64,000 nt of DNA from Morinoia aosen (GCA_030386875.1 CM059579.1:19936484-20000483), one strand, 5' to 3'. Shown: positions 23,318 to 34,850, counted from the stretch's first letter. The notes: generated from the letters alone by a model not told the origin. Translations and numbers: made by a program.

Positions 23318-24919
23318 GATGGTGAAATTTTCAACATAAGTATTCGATACAATTTTTTCTTCAATACTTCAAAAAAGAGTAAATCAACTTTACTGAAACA
23401 CAGAATATATAAATGGACTTAATCATATATGTAGGTGTTACTCAGAAAAATGTTATTGCCAAAAATCAAAATATGCCCCGTGAAAAAGTATCGAGCGCAT
23501 AAGAGAAAATTACGATTAAAGCCCCATTTCATCAACATTTCTTTTTCACACGGATATGATCAACAGCCAATCGGAACACTGCCTGCTACTCATTATTCAC
23601 TCAACTGGGTAGCTGACAATTTTAACAGATTCCACTGCGGCTTATATTTTTGGAAATGGCTAGAACAAAGGAGTTATTGAATACAACAAGGAATGAGATC
23701 ATAAAGCATTACAAAGATGGTGAAATGTGAAGAAAAATTGCTCAAAATTTAATATTGCCTGTGAGAACAGTTGGTGCTGTTGTGCGCAAATGTAAAAAAT
23801 TATTGACAACCAAAAATATTTAAATAAGTGGTCGTCCGCGTAAACTGACCGAAGCAACAGAGAGATACATTGTTCATGATGCGAAAAAATAACCATTGTT
23901 GACTCGCAAATAAATTCAAAATAATCTAAAAAATGCCGGAGTTGAAGTGAGTCAAGTAGGAAGTGAGTCAAGTATACAATCAAGAGATCATTGATACGTA
24001 GGGGCGATCACCAAGAAAGACACCATTATTGAAGGGAAAACACGTGAAAGACCAGTTGAATTTTGTATCAGCTGGATTCAAATGAATCCTGTACTGGAAG
24101 AAAGTAATTTGTTCAGACAAAACGAAAATTGAGCTTTGTGGAAAAAACATGAGGACCCACGTGTGGAGGGAAAAGGGGACAAAATATAAGCCTTTGAACA
24201 CTATTTCCACAGTCAAATATAGAGCCAGACATATAACGATATGGGATTATTTTTCTCACAATGGAGTTGAATAAATAAAAATAGTTGACGAAATAATGAA
24301 TGCTAGAAAATACAGAAAAATTTATTGATCCATTTTCTGCAGGGACACAGCTTTAGGACATGGACGTGATTATGTAGGTATTCCAACAAGACAATGATCC
24401 TAAGCTCAAAGCTAAAATAATTAAATATTTTCTTACTGATGATGGCACTGACGTCCTGAAATGGGCAAGCCAATCACCGGATCTCAATCCGTTTGGAAAT
24501 TGAAGGTGAGGATATATGAAATAGATTCAAAAAATATTAAACAATTGAAAAAAGTTTGTGTGGAAGAATGGATGAAACTGCCAAATAGTTCATATAAGAA
24601 ACTAGTGGAAAACTATGAAAAACGATTGGAGGCTGTAAAATAGAACAGAGGCTATGCTACTACATATAATTAGTTTGTGCTTAATACTTTCAAGTTGTGC
24701 CTAATACTTAATACTTAATACTTTCATCTGTTACACAGAGCGTAATTTGATTTTTCGCAATAAATTTTGTTCTCGTCAATGTATTATAGCTTCCACTTAT
24801 GTTTGAATAGATACTGTCCATTTTTATATTCTGTGTTTGTTTCAGTGAAATTAATTCGCTTCTTTTTCGAAATAAAGATAAAAACTCAACACGTCAAATA
24901 CTTTTGATATCCACTGTAA
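23318..24919 (+). mobile_element. Tc1-like DNA transposon, decayed
   Basis: Imperfect terminal inverted repeats of about 95 bp: left about 23318-23412 and right about 24822-24919, sharing 'tttactgaaacacagaatat' and 'aagtattcga'/'aagtatttga'. Between them lie fragments of a Tc1-family transposase broken by many stops and shifts. Confidence 0.8.
23690..24660 (+). pseudogene. Tc1-like transposase pseudogene
   Basis: Recognisable pieces in order are an N-terminal helix-turn-helix region (QNLILPVRTVGAVVRKC), the linker GRPRKLTEATERYI, the WIQMNPV segment leading to the DDE core, FQQDNDPKLKAKI (the family's NDPKH block) and WASQSPDLNPFGN (the PDLNPIEN block, the region before the third catalytic acid). 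More than a dozen stops or frameshifts, so it cannot make a functional cut-and-paste transposase. It lies in the intron between exons H and I. Confidence 0.8.
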
Positions 24920-24967
24920 GAGTTTTATACTCTCATGCAGTAACATTATTCTGAGTAAAAGAATACA

Positions 24968-25222
24968 GATTAAATTAGATTATGAGTTAGATTAAGCCTC
25001 CCTAACCACAACAAAGGTGTTTCAAAAAGAGAAAGGATGAAGGCACAATTGTAGCATGGAGTTAGGGGTACGGCGAATTTGAGCAAAAAGTGTGTTCCCA
25101 TTGAGATGCCCCGCGCATAGAAAAGCAAGTTAGGAAGTTCATGAAACATTATAAAAGTTGAAGAAGAAAGTAATAGGCGTTAAAAACAGAACGGTAGTGA
25201 ACCGAAAAAAGATGGTAATAAT
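24968..25222 (-). mobile_element. CCCCTCAGGGG-family retroposon copy, 5'-truncated
   Basis: Tail 'agattatgagttagatt', then the family body to 'gtgaaccgaaaaaagatgg'; the head is missing. The tail carries (TTAGA)-like units on the plus strand, the simple-repeat tail of a minus-oriented retroposon. Confidence 0.7.
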
Positions 25223-25346
25223 TTTTCAAGCCTCTTCAAGTGGGAGTCAAAATATTAAAAGATAAAAATCTTACGAATTATTATCTTTTTGGTCGTAAAT
25301 TTTCGATCCTGAAAAGAAGAAAACATTAATATAACTATGAACTCAC

Positions 25347-26034
25347 CAGCACCATCCCAGCCTTCATTTTCCTTCCTAAGTTAAGCATGGATGAGACACG
25401 GTCTTCATCAGATGATCCATCAGATATTTTCATTGCATTTTCACGATTATCTTTCCTGTTAGCTGCACTGAGCAATATCGAGTCTAAATTGGGGCTCCAA
25501 TCATTCCACCTGAGCTTCCGACCAGCCTTCATTGCAGCAGCGATAGCCATACAAGTCGGCCTACTGTCAACAGGTTCTCTTCTCTTCTCTGATTGAGAAT
25601 CAACACTCGAAGACGAATCATCTGAATTTGCTGCATTCGCGTCCGTGTCAAGATCACTGTCGTCTGATCTGTCGACAGCGTCAACAGTGTCTCCCAGACT
25701 GTCCTTTTTGATACCATTTGCTTGAACTTTAGTTCGTATTTGAGCATTTTGCTGCGATTTCGCTTTAGTTCTATTCTGGAACTTATCATTTCCTTTCAAA
25801 TCATTTTGATGGCGCGTGCTGGAATGGTCCGAGTTCTTCAGAATTCCTCTCTTTTCAACTTTGGAAGCCCTTTTTCGCCTGACCCGCACTCGATCGTTCT
25901 CCACGGCCGCCAAGTCGTAGCGAAGGAAGGCGAGAGAGGGCGCACTAACGCGCTGAAGGCAGGGACGGAGATGTCGGGCGTTCAGGGAGCGGTACACACT
26001 CGTCAACAGGGACTCGCCACCAACAACCACTGAT
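25347..26034 (-). CDS. Exon H of unrecognised gene
   Basis: A 688-base exon with clean splice sites: acceptor ttccag| before 26034 (phase 2) and donor GTGCTG|gtgagt after 25347 (phase 0). The first part is ordered-looking (VVVGGESLLTSVYRSLNARH, then PSLAFLRYDLAAVENDRV). A basic segment follows (RVRRKRASKVEKRG), then a long Lys/Asp/Ser-rich linker with an acidic Ser run (DSSSSV) and a final conserved-looking block (TCMAIAAAMKAGRKLRWNDW, NLDSILLSAANRK). No named domain is recognised. Its phases fit exon G upstream and exon I downstream exactly, which is the main support that the three belong together. Confidence 0.72.
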
Positions 26035-26294
26035 CTGGAATAATAGTATGAGCTCTATAGCAAGCTAGCCAACACTTTTAGGTTAGCAACTCAGGAAAAA
26101 ATTACAACACATATATATATACACACATAAATATACACACCCACACACATACATGTATATATATATATGTTTCATTAAAAATAATGCCATATTGGCTATT
26201 AATATTAACTTTGTTCAATTTTTCTAGTTTCCGGAATAGTTTACTTTGATCAAAATTTATTGAATTTAAAAGTTCCCCTAACGTTTTATGATTA

Positions 26295-26347
26295 AAATTT
26301 TGCGACGCGTTTCGTCCTATGTCCACGGACATCATCAGGCTAAAAAT
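26295..26347 (-). ncRNA. Hammerhead ribozyme motif (type I, minimal stem III)
   Basis: On the minus strand the conserved core is intact: CUGAUGA at 26338-26332 and GAAA at 26313-26310. Stem II is four pairs, GUCC (26330-26327) with GGAC (26317-26314), loop of nine. Stem III is two pairs: A26310-U26305 and C26309-G26306, loop GC. The cleavage nucleotide (H17) is C26304. Stem I pairs 26339-26344 with 26303-26298 with one A.A mismatch. Such very short stem III hammerheads are known from Penelope-like retroelements and related repeats, where they are thought to act as dimers. Activity is inferred, not shown. Confidence 0.72.
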
Positions 26348-26508
26348 AGTTAAAGTTGTGCAGCTATTAGAAAGGAGATGTGGGCAGGGTGGCTGCGGTT
26401 ACACGAATGTGGAGAATGTGCATTTGATGCAAGTTAGCAGGTGTACAGTTGGTCTGCGAAGTGAAGAGGGTTGATATATGATACATATATATATAGATAT
26501 ATATATAT

Positions 26509-26555
<47 letters not shown>

Positions 26556-26645
26556 TATATACATATACACACAAACATATATACATATTTACATACATAT
26601 ACACACACACACATACATATATACATACAGTTTTATTAGTTTATT

Positions 26646-26990
26646 TGTTAGTTTAAGCCTCCCTATCCTCAACAAATGAGATCTAAAGAGAGGAAGGAAG
26701 AAGGCACCATTTAGTATGGAGTTAAGGAAACGTGGAATCTATGCAGAAAAGGCATAGAAACAGTAAGATGAGAAAGAAGTTCATGAAACAAGATCAAAGT
26801 GGAAGAAGAAAGTAGTAGGTGCTGAAAAAACAGGACAGCAGTGAACCGAAAAGAGATGGTCCGTAACAAAACAAAAACCTATGTTATTTCAACAAAAAGG
26901 AAGCCTACCTAACCTTTAGCTCGGGCCCTCACATAGTCCCCCTGGGAGCGCTAATTCCCATAGATACAATAGTTCTATCCCCCTGAGGGG
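26646..26990 (-). mobile_element. CCCCTCAGGGG-family retroposon, full length
   Basis: Complete minus-oriented copy from 'gtttaagcctccctatcc' to the terminal CCCCTGAGGGG, with high similarity to the copy at 5330-5690. It sits inside a microsatellite tract, which hides any target duplication. Confidence 0.8.
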
Positions 26991-27185
26991 TATACACACA
27001 CATATATATACATACATATACACACACATATATATACATACACACACACACACACACATATATATATACATATACACACCATAAATCCTTGAGTGCATCG
27101 ATTGCAATTCAACACTCTTAAGTGTGAAACATACTCCATTTCATTTTGGCCCTTTGGTTAGTATCCAATGGTAAAGTTCATAGTT

Positions 27186-27606
27186 CAAGATGTTTAACTA
27201 AAGTTAGTTTAATCCACTCTACTCAAGGCAAAGGCTTTCCCAAGAGGGAAAGAAGGCAAGTACCGTTCAGTGCCCAATTATGGAACGGGCAATCTATGCA
27301 AACGATGAGTCCTACACCTTGCGCATAGACGCACAAAAAATTTTGAACAAGTTTATGAAACAAAGCCAAAAGGTAAAAAAGAAAGTTATGGGTGGAAATA
27401 ACAGAGGAAGGAACAGGGCTGAAGTAAAAAATAGGCGGAAAGTGGACACCAGTCATCCGAAAAAAGTGCAAACCAAAAGAAAAAACCTACATTACTTCAA
27501 CATAAGAAAGGTCAACCTAACCTCCAGATCGGGACCCCACATTTTGTTCCTGGGAGCGCTAATTCCAACAGATATAATAGTTATATCTCCTTTTAGCGAT
27601 CTAGAC
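27186..27606 (-). mobile_element. CCCCTCAGGGG-family retroposon, diverged
   Basis: Longer, older copy; 'tgcgcatagacgcacaaaaaa', 'aaccaaaagaaaaaaccta' and 'gggagcgctaattcca' blocks are recognisable and the head hairpin has decayed to 'tccttttagcga'. Confidence 0.6.
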
Positions 27607-28232
27607 ATTTAATTATACATTCATTATATGTATAATTATATGTATAATTGTATAACACTACTTGCCCTTATTATGAAAGAAATATTTTGTGCAGCAATCA
27701 AGCACACCAAATCTTTTATTCGTGTTATGTTAATCTGTATGTAACGCATTGGCGTGTATGCTGTATATTAATCTCCATTCCGTTGCGTAGACATACGTAT
27801 CATTGCACATTCTCTCCATTATCTCCTTTTGTGTTGCATCATTATTCGTGTAACATGGAGAAGTGCCAATCTTCACCACGAGCTTTAGATTCCTTCTAAA
27901 GCTCGTAACATCCGCAACACTCCCGCCCACTCACTCTTTATGTGACGCGATGACAATGACCACAATGCTCCTGAGTGGGGAGGAGAGCCCCAAAATGAAC
28001 GGCACGGCAGCCTCCGTTAACGTGGGGATGGTCAGGTGGGAGCAGCAGCAGCGGCGCCAGTACGGCAGCCGCTGGAACCACCGCCGAACATCCGACATCG
28101 AAGGAACTTCGTATCTGCTCACATATCAAAAGAAGTTAAACGTTTGCCATTGATAATCCCAGCAATCGCGTACATATTACATAGGCATGATGTATCTATA
28201 TCCATGCAAGTACAATGATTTACGTAGTACGT
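27607..28232. other. Sequence without supported gene, one GC-rich patch
   Basis: Contains a GC-rich patch at about 27940-28090 with overlapping open frames on both strands but no recognisable domain and no convincing splice pair. An undetected exon here cannot be excluded. Confidence 0.4.
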
Positions 28233-28583
28233 AGATTAGATGTTAGTTTAAGCCTTATTACCCGGAACAAAAACGTTACAAAGAGAGAAAGTAGGAAATC
28301 ACCATTTAGTACGAAGATCAGGGAAAACGAAATCTATGCATAAGGTACAAAAAAACAGTAATTTGAGAAGGAAGTTTATGAAACAAGATAAAAGTTAAGG
28401 AAGAAAAAAGTATGGGCTGAACAACAGGACAGCAGTGAACCAAAAAAGACGGTTCTTAACGTAACGAAAAATTATTTTATTGCAACAAAAAGAAAGCCTG
28501 CCTAACTCTCAACTCGGGAACTCACATAATCACCCGGGGAGTGCCAATTCCCATAGATACAATAGTTGTATCCTCCTGAGGGG
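28233..28583 (-). mobile_element. CCCCTCAGGGG-family retroposon with TSD
   Basis: Full length from 'gattagatgttagtttaagc' to CCTGAGGGG. Flanked by related direct repeats, GATTTACGTAGTACGTA on the left (about 28217-28232) and GATTACGTATTACGTAAA on the right (about 28583-28599). Confidence 0.75.
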
Positions 28584-28620
28584 ATTACGTATTACGTAAA
28601 TAGATTGATTGAAAGGAAAT

Positions 28621-28664
28621 TTTAGCCTCCCTTTACCACGACAAAGATGTTCCAAGAGAGGAAA
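28621..28664 (-). mobile_element. Retroposon copy, left part (split by LINE)
   Basis: 'agcctccctttaccacgaca...ccaagagaggaaa': the 3' part of a family copy whose remainder resumes at about 31036. Confidence 0.75.
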
Positions 28665-31035
28665 CAATTTAAACAATTTTAACAATTTATTTACCACAGT
28701 TGATACAGAGATAGAATGTTTCTTAAGTCTAGTACAATGGTCAAATTTGAGTATAGCTACCTGTGGGCCCGAATAAGTTCAGTGACTTCTAGGGCATCTT
28801 ACCATCAAGGTTAGTCTAAGGAGTACAATAATGTTTAACCTAATTCACTTAAACTAGAGACGCATTAGACTGATCAATGAGATAATTAACTCGAAATTAG
28901 ATACTTCATTTTACAATATAGTTTATATGGACTAGATTTAACAGTATATTCGACAAACGATTCAAGAACAGACTGAAGATCGGCGAAATTAACCAAGGCA
29001 AATTACATTATTAGGACCAGTTATGTAAGGGACAAGGTTTGACTCTGTGATCTTACACGACTAGTAATCTGATAGAGTGAGACAAGATTTTTTTTGAATA
29101 CCTTATAAGAATTACTTTCACGGATCTCCGCAGGTATTGAGTTCCAAGTTTTAGTTCCAACGAAGAGGATACTGTGTTGTGACCGAGCCTTTGAGTAATA
29201 AGGAAGCATGAACTTACTTCTATTTCGGGTTAAATGGTCGTGATGACCAGTTTGCGCAGTTAATAATTATTTTAGGCTATTGTCGTCATTATTTGTTAAT
29301 GTTTTGTAAATGAAATTGCAAATGGAGATTTTGTAGAAATCCGAGAGCTTAAGTATTCGTAAATTTTTGAATGAGTCATTTGTGTGAGCATTATATTTTA
29401 GATTCTTTACCGCTCTTATGACTCTTTTTTGCAGGGTAAAAATTTTTTTGGTTTTATTTCTATCAGTTCCGTGCCATGCTTCTATTCCGTATTGCAAGTA
29501 TGGTGAAATGAGCGTTCGGTAGAGCATTTGTAAGGCTGTTTCAGGCAGGAAATTTTTAACTTTATTTAGGATTCCGATAGATTTTGATAATTTAGAACTA
29601 ATATGAGTGATGTGCTCTTTAAAGGTTAGATGTTTGTCTATTATGATCCCAGGAATTTACTTGAGTTGGTTTCTTCGATTTCACCTTCGCCAATTTGAAT
29701 GCGTGGGAGAGATACATTTTTCTTGTATGAGAATGTAATATATTTTGTTTTATCGATATTAAGGCTTATTTTATTAGCTTTAAGCCACAATGAAACCTTA
29801 TGAAGTTCATTATTTATACGCTCCGCCATCCTAGCGGGATTTTGGTTTGGAAGGACGGCAGAAAGGGTACTGTCATCGGAAAAAAGTATGAATTTAAAGA
29901 ATGATGTAGATTTAATATCATTGATAAAAATTAGAAATAGGAGAGGCCCGACAGATCCTTGTGGAACTCCATGGCTAATTGTCTGTGGGTCTGGTTTTGC
30001 GTCGTCAATGACAACGTATTGTTTCCGATTTGCTAAGTATGATCTGAACCAATCATGGGCAGCCCCTCGAATGCCATAACAATGTAGTTTCGAGAGTAAT
30101 ACGTTATGGTCCACACAATCGAATGCTTTTCGAAAGTCAAGAAACACGGAGAAAACAAGCTTTCCTTCATCTATATTAGAACAAAGGTATTGCAGATGCT
30201 TTAATACAGCTTGTGTCGTAGATTTCTTAGAACGAAAACCGTATTGTTTGTCGTAGAGGAAAGATTTTTTTTCAAAATACGAATACACTTTTTTATACAC
30301 AATTTTCTCGAATATTTTGCTAATAATTGGTAGTACAGAGATAGGTCTATAATTGTTAATGCAGTTTTTATCACCATTTTCAAAAATAGGGGTCATTCTC
30401 GCAATTTTGAAAGAGTTGGGGAAGATACCTTGAGAAAGGGATTGGTTGATAATATAAGATATGCATGGTGCTATTATATCAGCTACATCCTTAAGAATTT
30501 TAGCCGAAAAATTTTTCAATCCACTTGATTTATTTTTTCAAGTTGTTTATGCACGTAATTACATCGGAGGGATTAGTTGGCGTGAAAAAGAGTTAGGTTC
30601 ACGGACATGGTCCATGTATTGCAAGTGGTCAGTGGGTTCACTGAAGACACTATCGGCTATATTTTTTCCTATGTTTACAAAAAAGTTGTTAAAACCAGTT
30701 GCAATATCTTTTTTCTCGTGGTATTTTACACTTTCGTGAACGACGGACTCAATTGTTTTCGTAGTATTATTATTCGGTTTATAGCATGAATTAAGCAGGC
30801 GCCAAGCTTTATTAATATCAGTTTTGTATTCAGTAAATTTGCGCGTGAAGTAGTCTCGTTTTGAGGTTCGTATTTGATTTGTCACATGATTCCTGAATCT
30901 GTTATACGTTACTTTAGATATTCGCCCTTCGTATAGTAAGGCTAGGTACGCTTGACGTTTCTTTATATTGATCACGATATCTTCAGTAATCCAGGGCTTT
31001 TGTCTATTTTTGGGCGTAATTGTGCGGGTGATAAA
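28665..31035 (-). mobile_element. CR1/Jockey-like LINE, 5'-truncated
   Basis: Minus-strand non-LTR element with only the ORF2 reverse transcriptase half and a 3' region. The 3' end shows AATTGTT-like short repeats (about 28666-28690 on the plus strand). It lies inside a retroposon copy, whose halves flank it. No endonuclease part is present, so it is a 5'-truncated, dead insertion. Confidence 0.85.
29021..30975 (-). pseudogene. CR1/Jockey-like reverse transcriptase pseudogene
   Basis: Fragments in order on the minus strand. 30975-30559: pre-RT region (TSKRDYFTRKF, AWRLLNSCY). 30519-29641: reverse transcriptase with NYRPISVLPIISKIFEKI, FLDFRKAFDCVDH (A), SHGVPQGSVGPLLFLIFIND (B), FILFSDDSTL (C, FSDD in place of FADD), SSKFLG (E). 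29527-29267: TLISPYLQYGIEAWHG. 29209-29021: C-terminal TKTWNSIPAEIRES, a typical CR1/Jockey ending. At least one frameshift separates the first two pieces and stops separate the others. Confidence 0.88.
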
Positions 31036-31319
31036 GTCATCATTTAGTGTGGAGTTGAGGAAACGCAGAATCTATGCACAAGGTGCACAGAAACAGTAAG
31101 CAAAGAAAGATCATGAAACAAGAAAAAGTTGAAGAAGAAAGTAGTAGGTGCTGAAAAACAGGACAGCAGTGAACCGAAAAACGATGGTCCGTAACAAGAC
31201 AAAACTTATTCTTTTTAACAAAAAGAGAGCCCACCCAACCTTTAGCTCGGGCCCTCACATATTCCCCCTTGGAGCGCTAATTCCCATAGATACAACAGTT
31301 TTACCCCCCAGAGGGGTGT
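31036..31319 (-). mobile_element. Retroposon copy, right part (split by LINE)
   Basis: Resumes at 'catttagtgtggagttgagg' and runs to the head 'ccccccagaggggtg'. About a dozen bases expected at the junction are missing, so the LINE insertion was accompanied by a small loss. Confidence 0.75.
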
Positions 31320-31350
31320 GTGAGTTCTTAACAAGGTTTGTCAGCTCATA

Positions 31351-31475
31351 TTAGATTAAAAGTTTAAGCCTCCCTAATCATAATAAGAGTTCTCAAGAAA
31401 AGAATGAAGAAAATAAAATGCGGTTTAGTAAGGATCTAAGAGAACGAGGAATCTAAACGCAATGAGTCCAAAAGT
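31351..31475 (-). mobile_element. Retroposon fragment
   Basis: 'agtttaagcctccctaatca' followed by the first third of the family body, then loss of similarity. Confidence 0.55.
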
Positions 31476-31514
31476 TAATGAAAAAATAAAATTCGTAGAA
31501 AAACGTCGTTTTGC

Positions 31515-32150
31515 TTAGATTATAAGTTAGTTTAAGCCTCCCTAACCGCTACACAAAAAGAGCAAATCGAAGAGAGGAAGGAGAATGGCACCATTTAGTA
31601 TGGATACTAGGGAATGCGGAATCTATCCAGAAGAGGCATAGAAACACTAAGTTGAGAAATAAGCTCATGAAACAAGATCAAAGTTGAAGAAGAAAGTAGT
31701 AGGTGCTGAAAAAGTTGAAGACAAAAACAAGACAGGAGTGAACCGAAAAAAGGTGGTCCTTAACACTTTGACTGCGACGTGCACCACCAGTGGTACACGG
31801 AGGTTATTTTCATAATGCTGCTGACTGGCCAGTAGTTACAAACTCAATTTTCATAAATATTTAATCAAAGCTAAATGAAGGCATGATCCAGTTCATGTTT
31901 GGTATTTTCCAAATAGGCATGATATACCTATATCCTACAATTGACATCAAATTTGAGTTTGGTGTTGAATATAATATTTTAGTGTTGAACTTAACATTTA
32001 ATATTCGCAGTCATAAGTGTTAACATAACAAACACATTTTATTTCAACAAAAAGAAGGCCTACCTAACTCTCAGCTCGGGCCCTCACACATTTTCCCCCT
32101 GGGAGGGAGTGTTAATTCCCATAGTTACTATTGTTGTATCCCCCTGAGGA
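31515..32150 (-). mobile_element. Retroposon copy carrying a nested MITE
   Basis: Family copy from 'tataagttagtttaagcct' to 'gtatccccctgagga', interrupted at 31760-32023 by a TTAA-flanked MITE. Its body is well conserved, so insertion of the MITE is the later event. Confidence 0.75.
31760..32023. mobile_element. TTAA-flanked MITE (piggyBac-like target site)
   Basis: The 256-bp insert starts TTAACACTTTGACTGCGACG and ends CGCAGTCATAAGTGTTAA, so TTAA is duplicated and the inverted ends are CACTTTGACTGCG-like. The host retroposon reads straight through when the insert is removed. The TTAA target is the hallmark of piggyBac; no transposase is present in the window to confirm the family. Confidence 0.78.
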
Positions 32151-32336
32151 GGTAGAAGAACGTAATAGGTGGTGAAAACACGCCAGCGGTGAACCGAAAA
32201 AGATGGCCCATTGTAAAACAAAACGAGGGATTCCATTAAAATAAAAAGCCTAGCTGACCTTCAGCTCTCGTCGACCTTGCGCCTTTCCCCTGGGAGCACT
32301 AATTCTATAGAACAATAGTCGCATTCCCCTGTGAGG
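32151..32336 (-). mobile_element. Retroposon fragment
   Basis: 'agaagaacgtaataggtggtg' through 'cagcggtgaaccgaaaaaga' to 'attcccctgtgagg': the 5' half of a family copy in minus orientation, adjoining the previous one. Confidence 0.6.
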
Positions 32337-33148
32337 TCGGTCAGGCCAATTATGGTTTCATCACTCATCTATAGAGTGATGTAGATCGTTCATTAAAGTT
32401 TTTGAGAATTTTGAGTCATTGAACTCACGCAGCGGTACGAATAAGTCCCCTTTCAGTTAGAATTCATGTTCATGAACAAGTTCTTTGTACTTTGGGAATG
32501 AAAGAAGGTGTCTGATATATCTGACATCAGTGAAAGTTAAGAACAATATAACTACACATAAATCCAAAATAAAGTTCTGTTGATTTTTTGGTGGGGGGCT
32601 TAGACTACCAGTGGAACACCAATTTCACTAAGATGCACCGCCGATGATGGTATCAGCCTATCCCTTGAGTGTAGCTCATTCATCCTGCATATCTTACGGT
32701 TCCGAAGATACTCCAGCGGACGAACTTCCACAGTGCATCATCCTGGGGATTCAAAATATACAAGCAGAAGAAATTTCGAGTATTTGGACTAGTAACATTT
32801 ACTTCGCGTTATTTAAGTAGTAACATTTAATTCCCGTTATTTAGACTAGTAACATTTCAGCTATCCACGCAGTTGTTCAGGTGTCAATAACATGTGCCCA
32901 ACAGCAAATGTAACAACGACAATAGCTTCTCCGAATGATTGCTAGCTGATTATGTATCTGTAAAACTGAAGATTCCTTCAACGAACCTGCTACCAACAAA
33001 AAAATCATCTGATATACAAGATAGCCTGCCAATTGCAGGAACAACAAAATCTCCGGGCGCAGATACTAGAATAGCAGAACGGAATTTTTAACGTAAACTG
33101 AATTGATAAAAAATGAAACTATTCTGTTCAGTTTCAACTCCATTTTAC

Positions 33149-33577
33149 CTTTTTTTCTTTTCATGAGAACACAAAAGTTTCTTGAGAACTTCAGGACAAG
33201 GAACAACAGGAGCTTCTTCAGTCTCTCTGAAGCTACACTTGAACACTTCGCACTTTCCTCCTTCCTGATTCTCTTCAATCATCCTGTCCGAATTTTCTTC
33301 CGGTAACCCCGTTGAGTCACGAATAGAATAATCAAGACCACCGTTTTCCTCCAGACTTCCATTTTCCGATTGAAATCGCAAACAGCTTGTTGAAACGTGA
33401 TCAGAAATTAAAAAATGTGGGTCGTTTTCGCGTCTTGTCGAGGCATCAGATTCTTCATTACCCAAAACATTTAGATTGCTAGAATATGGAATGCCAGACG
33501 ACGCAGGCGGATAAGCTTCATGGGCACGAGAAAATCCAGAGAAAAGTGAGCTCCCACCGATGTCCACAGCGTCTTGC
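33149..33577 (-). CDS. Exon G of unrecognised gene
   Basis: A 429-base exon entered in phase 2 after cttcttgcag| (33578) and left in phase 2 at AAAAAAG|gtaaaa (33149); exon H begins in phase 2. It encodes an acidic, Ser/Asn/Glu-rich stretch (QDAVDIGGSSLFSGF, then NEESDASTRREND, GSLEENGGLD, PEENSDRMIEENQEGG) and a Cys-containing end (CEVFKCSF, PCPEVLKKLLCSHEKKK). No domain recognised. A tandem acceptor (gcag|gcaag|AC) four bases in would give phase 1. The composition resembles the exon F tail of MGAT4, so membership of that gene is possible. Confidence 0.62.
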
Positions 33578-34659
33578 CTGCAAGAAGAAGTGATTTACCT
33601 CGTGTAATACATTTAATACACTAAGACGAGATAACGAAAAGAAAAACTAATAAGTAAATAAGGTACTACAAGTACATAACAAGGTAAAATGCGCCAATAG
33701 GCTCGCATACGCGGCCGCTAACACTATCATCAATAAAGTAGTTCTGTACGCATTTCATTGAATTCGAAACTCATCATAAGCATGATAATGACATTAACAT
33801 ACAATACTTGTTTCAAAATTACGAGCTTCCCAATGAAATGATCAAATTATGCCCCGGAAGCATCGACATTTTGGTAAAGAATTGGTCCCCGATCCTAATA
33901 CGAAATGCAAGTAAAACTCAAGTTATTTATTCAACAATTACTGTTCACTAACCAGAAAACGCACTCAAATGAGAAAATTGTTTTCATCCGTGGCAATAGC
34001 TTGTAAGCAGTTTAGGTAGCATAACTACGGATAACAAAAACAAAAATGCGGCGATGCTGATTCAAACTAATACATTTCGATTTACAAGCGTGGAAGATTA
34101 GTTTTCCAACACCAGTTAAATTTTTATGCGTTTTCTAGAACAACTCTCCAGCAATTATTTAAAAATCGCGCGTAACTTATTACCAATACTGTGTTGCTAG
34201 CAGTGGTTAGCAGAAATTTATCGCACTTACCGTATTTTAACATCGAGAACGTGAAAAAAACGCCTAGAATGAAATATAAGACGAACCAACCAGCGTAGTG
34301 TATAACATACACTATTAGAATAAAAGTCGAATTTGGTTACAGGAAAATACATCGAGAATGAGATTTTTCACTTTATAAAATATTTTTAAACAATTATTAT
34401 CAACACGCAAGTTAAAATTTATGCTTAGTCTCATGTACAAGGAAAAACCATATTTCAATTAAGAAAAAACTAGGTTATCGCGTTTCCTGACGTTATGACT
34501 GGTAAAACACTGAAATTCATTATTTTACGAAAATAGGAAAGTTTTTCATTCATAGCTCCGAAAAAACAGCATGAAGGATCACTTCAAGAAATTTCACAGC
34601 TAAACAAACATTAAAACAAGCCTACAAGTGCAACAGTACCGGCATCGTAAAAAATGATC

Positions 34660-34850
34660 AAGGTCTTCCAAGCTGGCGCGTGAGGTGCGCAACACCACAC
34701 ACGACTGCTCAGCCCACACCGAACGCTCTAGCACGCCACGTCGCGGTGTTTGCCAGTGGATCGCGATTTAGTACCGCAAGCATCGATCCTATGAAGTCCG
34801 CACGAATGAATAAGCAAGCGCGGTTTTTGAAGCTGCCATCACATCCACGC
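34660..34850 (-). promoter_or_regulatory. CpG-richer patch, possible promoter
   Basis: A patch with many CG dinucleotides (for example tggcgcgtgaggtgcgc, cacgtcgcggtg, gatcgcgattt) in AT-rich surroundings, about 430 bases upstream of the candidate MLKY exon on the minus strand. It may be the promoter or 5' UTR of the gene with exons G-I. No TATA or initiator is claimed. Confidence 0.25.

Larger units (their letters stand above)
26100..27080. repeat. (TA)n and (CA)n microsatellite tracts
   Basis: Alternating TA and CA/TG runs at about 26107-26168, 26484-26635 and 26990-27080, interrupted by the hammerhead region and a retroposon copy. Open frames here are translations of dinucleotide repeats, not genes. 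Confidence 0.9.

Noticed and set aside
26367..26656. Tyr/Ile/Val-rich open frames
   Set aside because: Translations of TA and CA microsatellites.
34230..34312. Hydrophobic segment that could be a signal anchor for the unrecognised gene
   Set aside because: The frame has no ATG upstream of the hydrophobic stretch (the apparent start is GTG), so only a short MLKY start before the gtaagtg donor is tenable.
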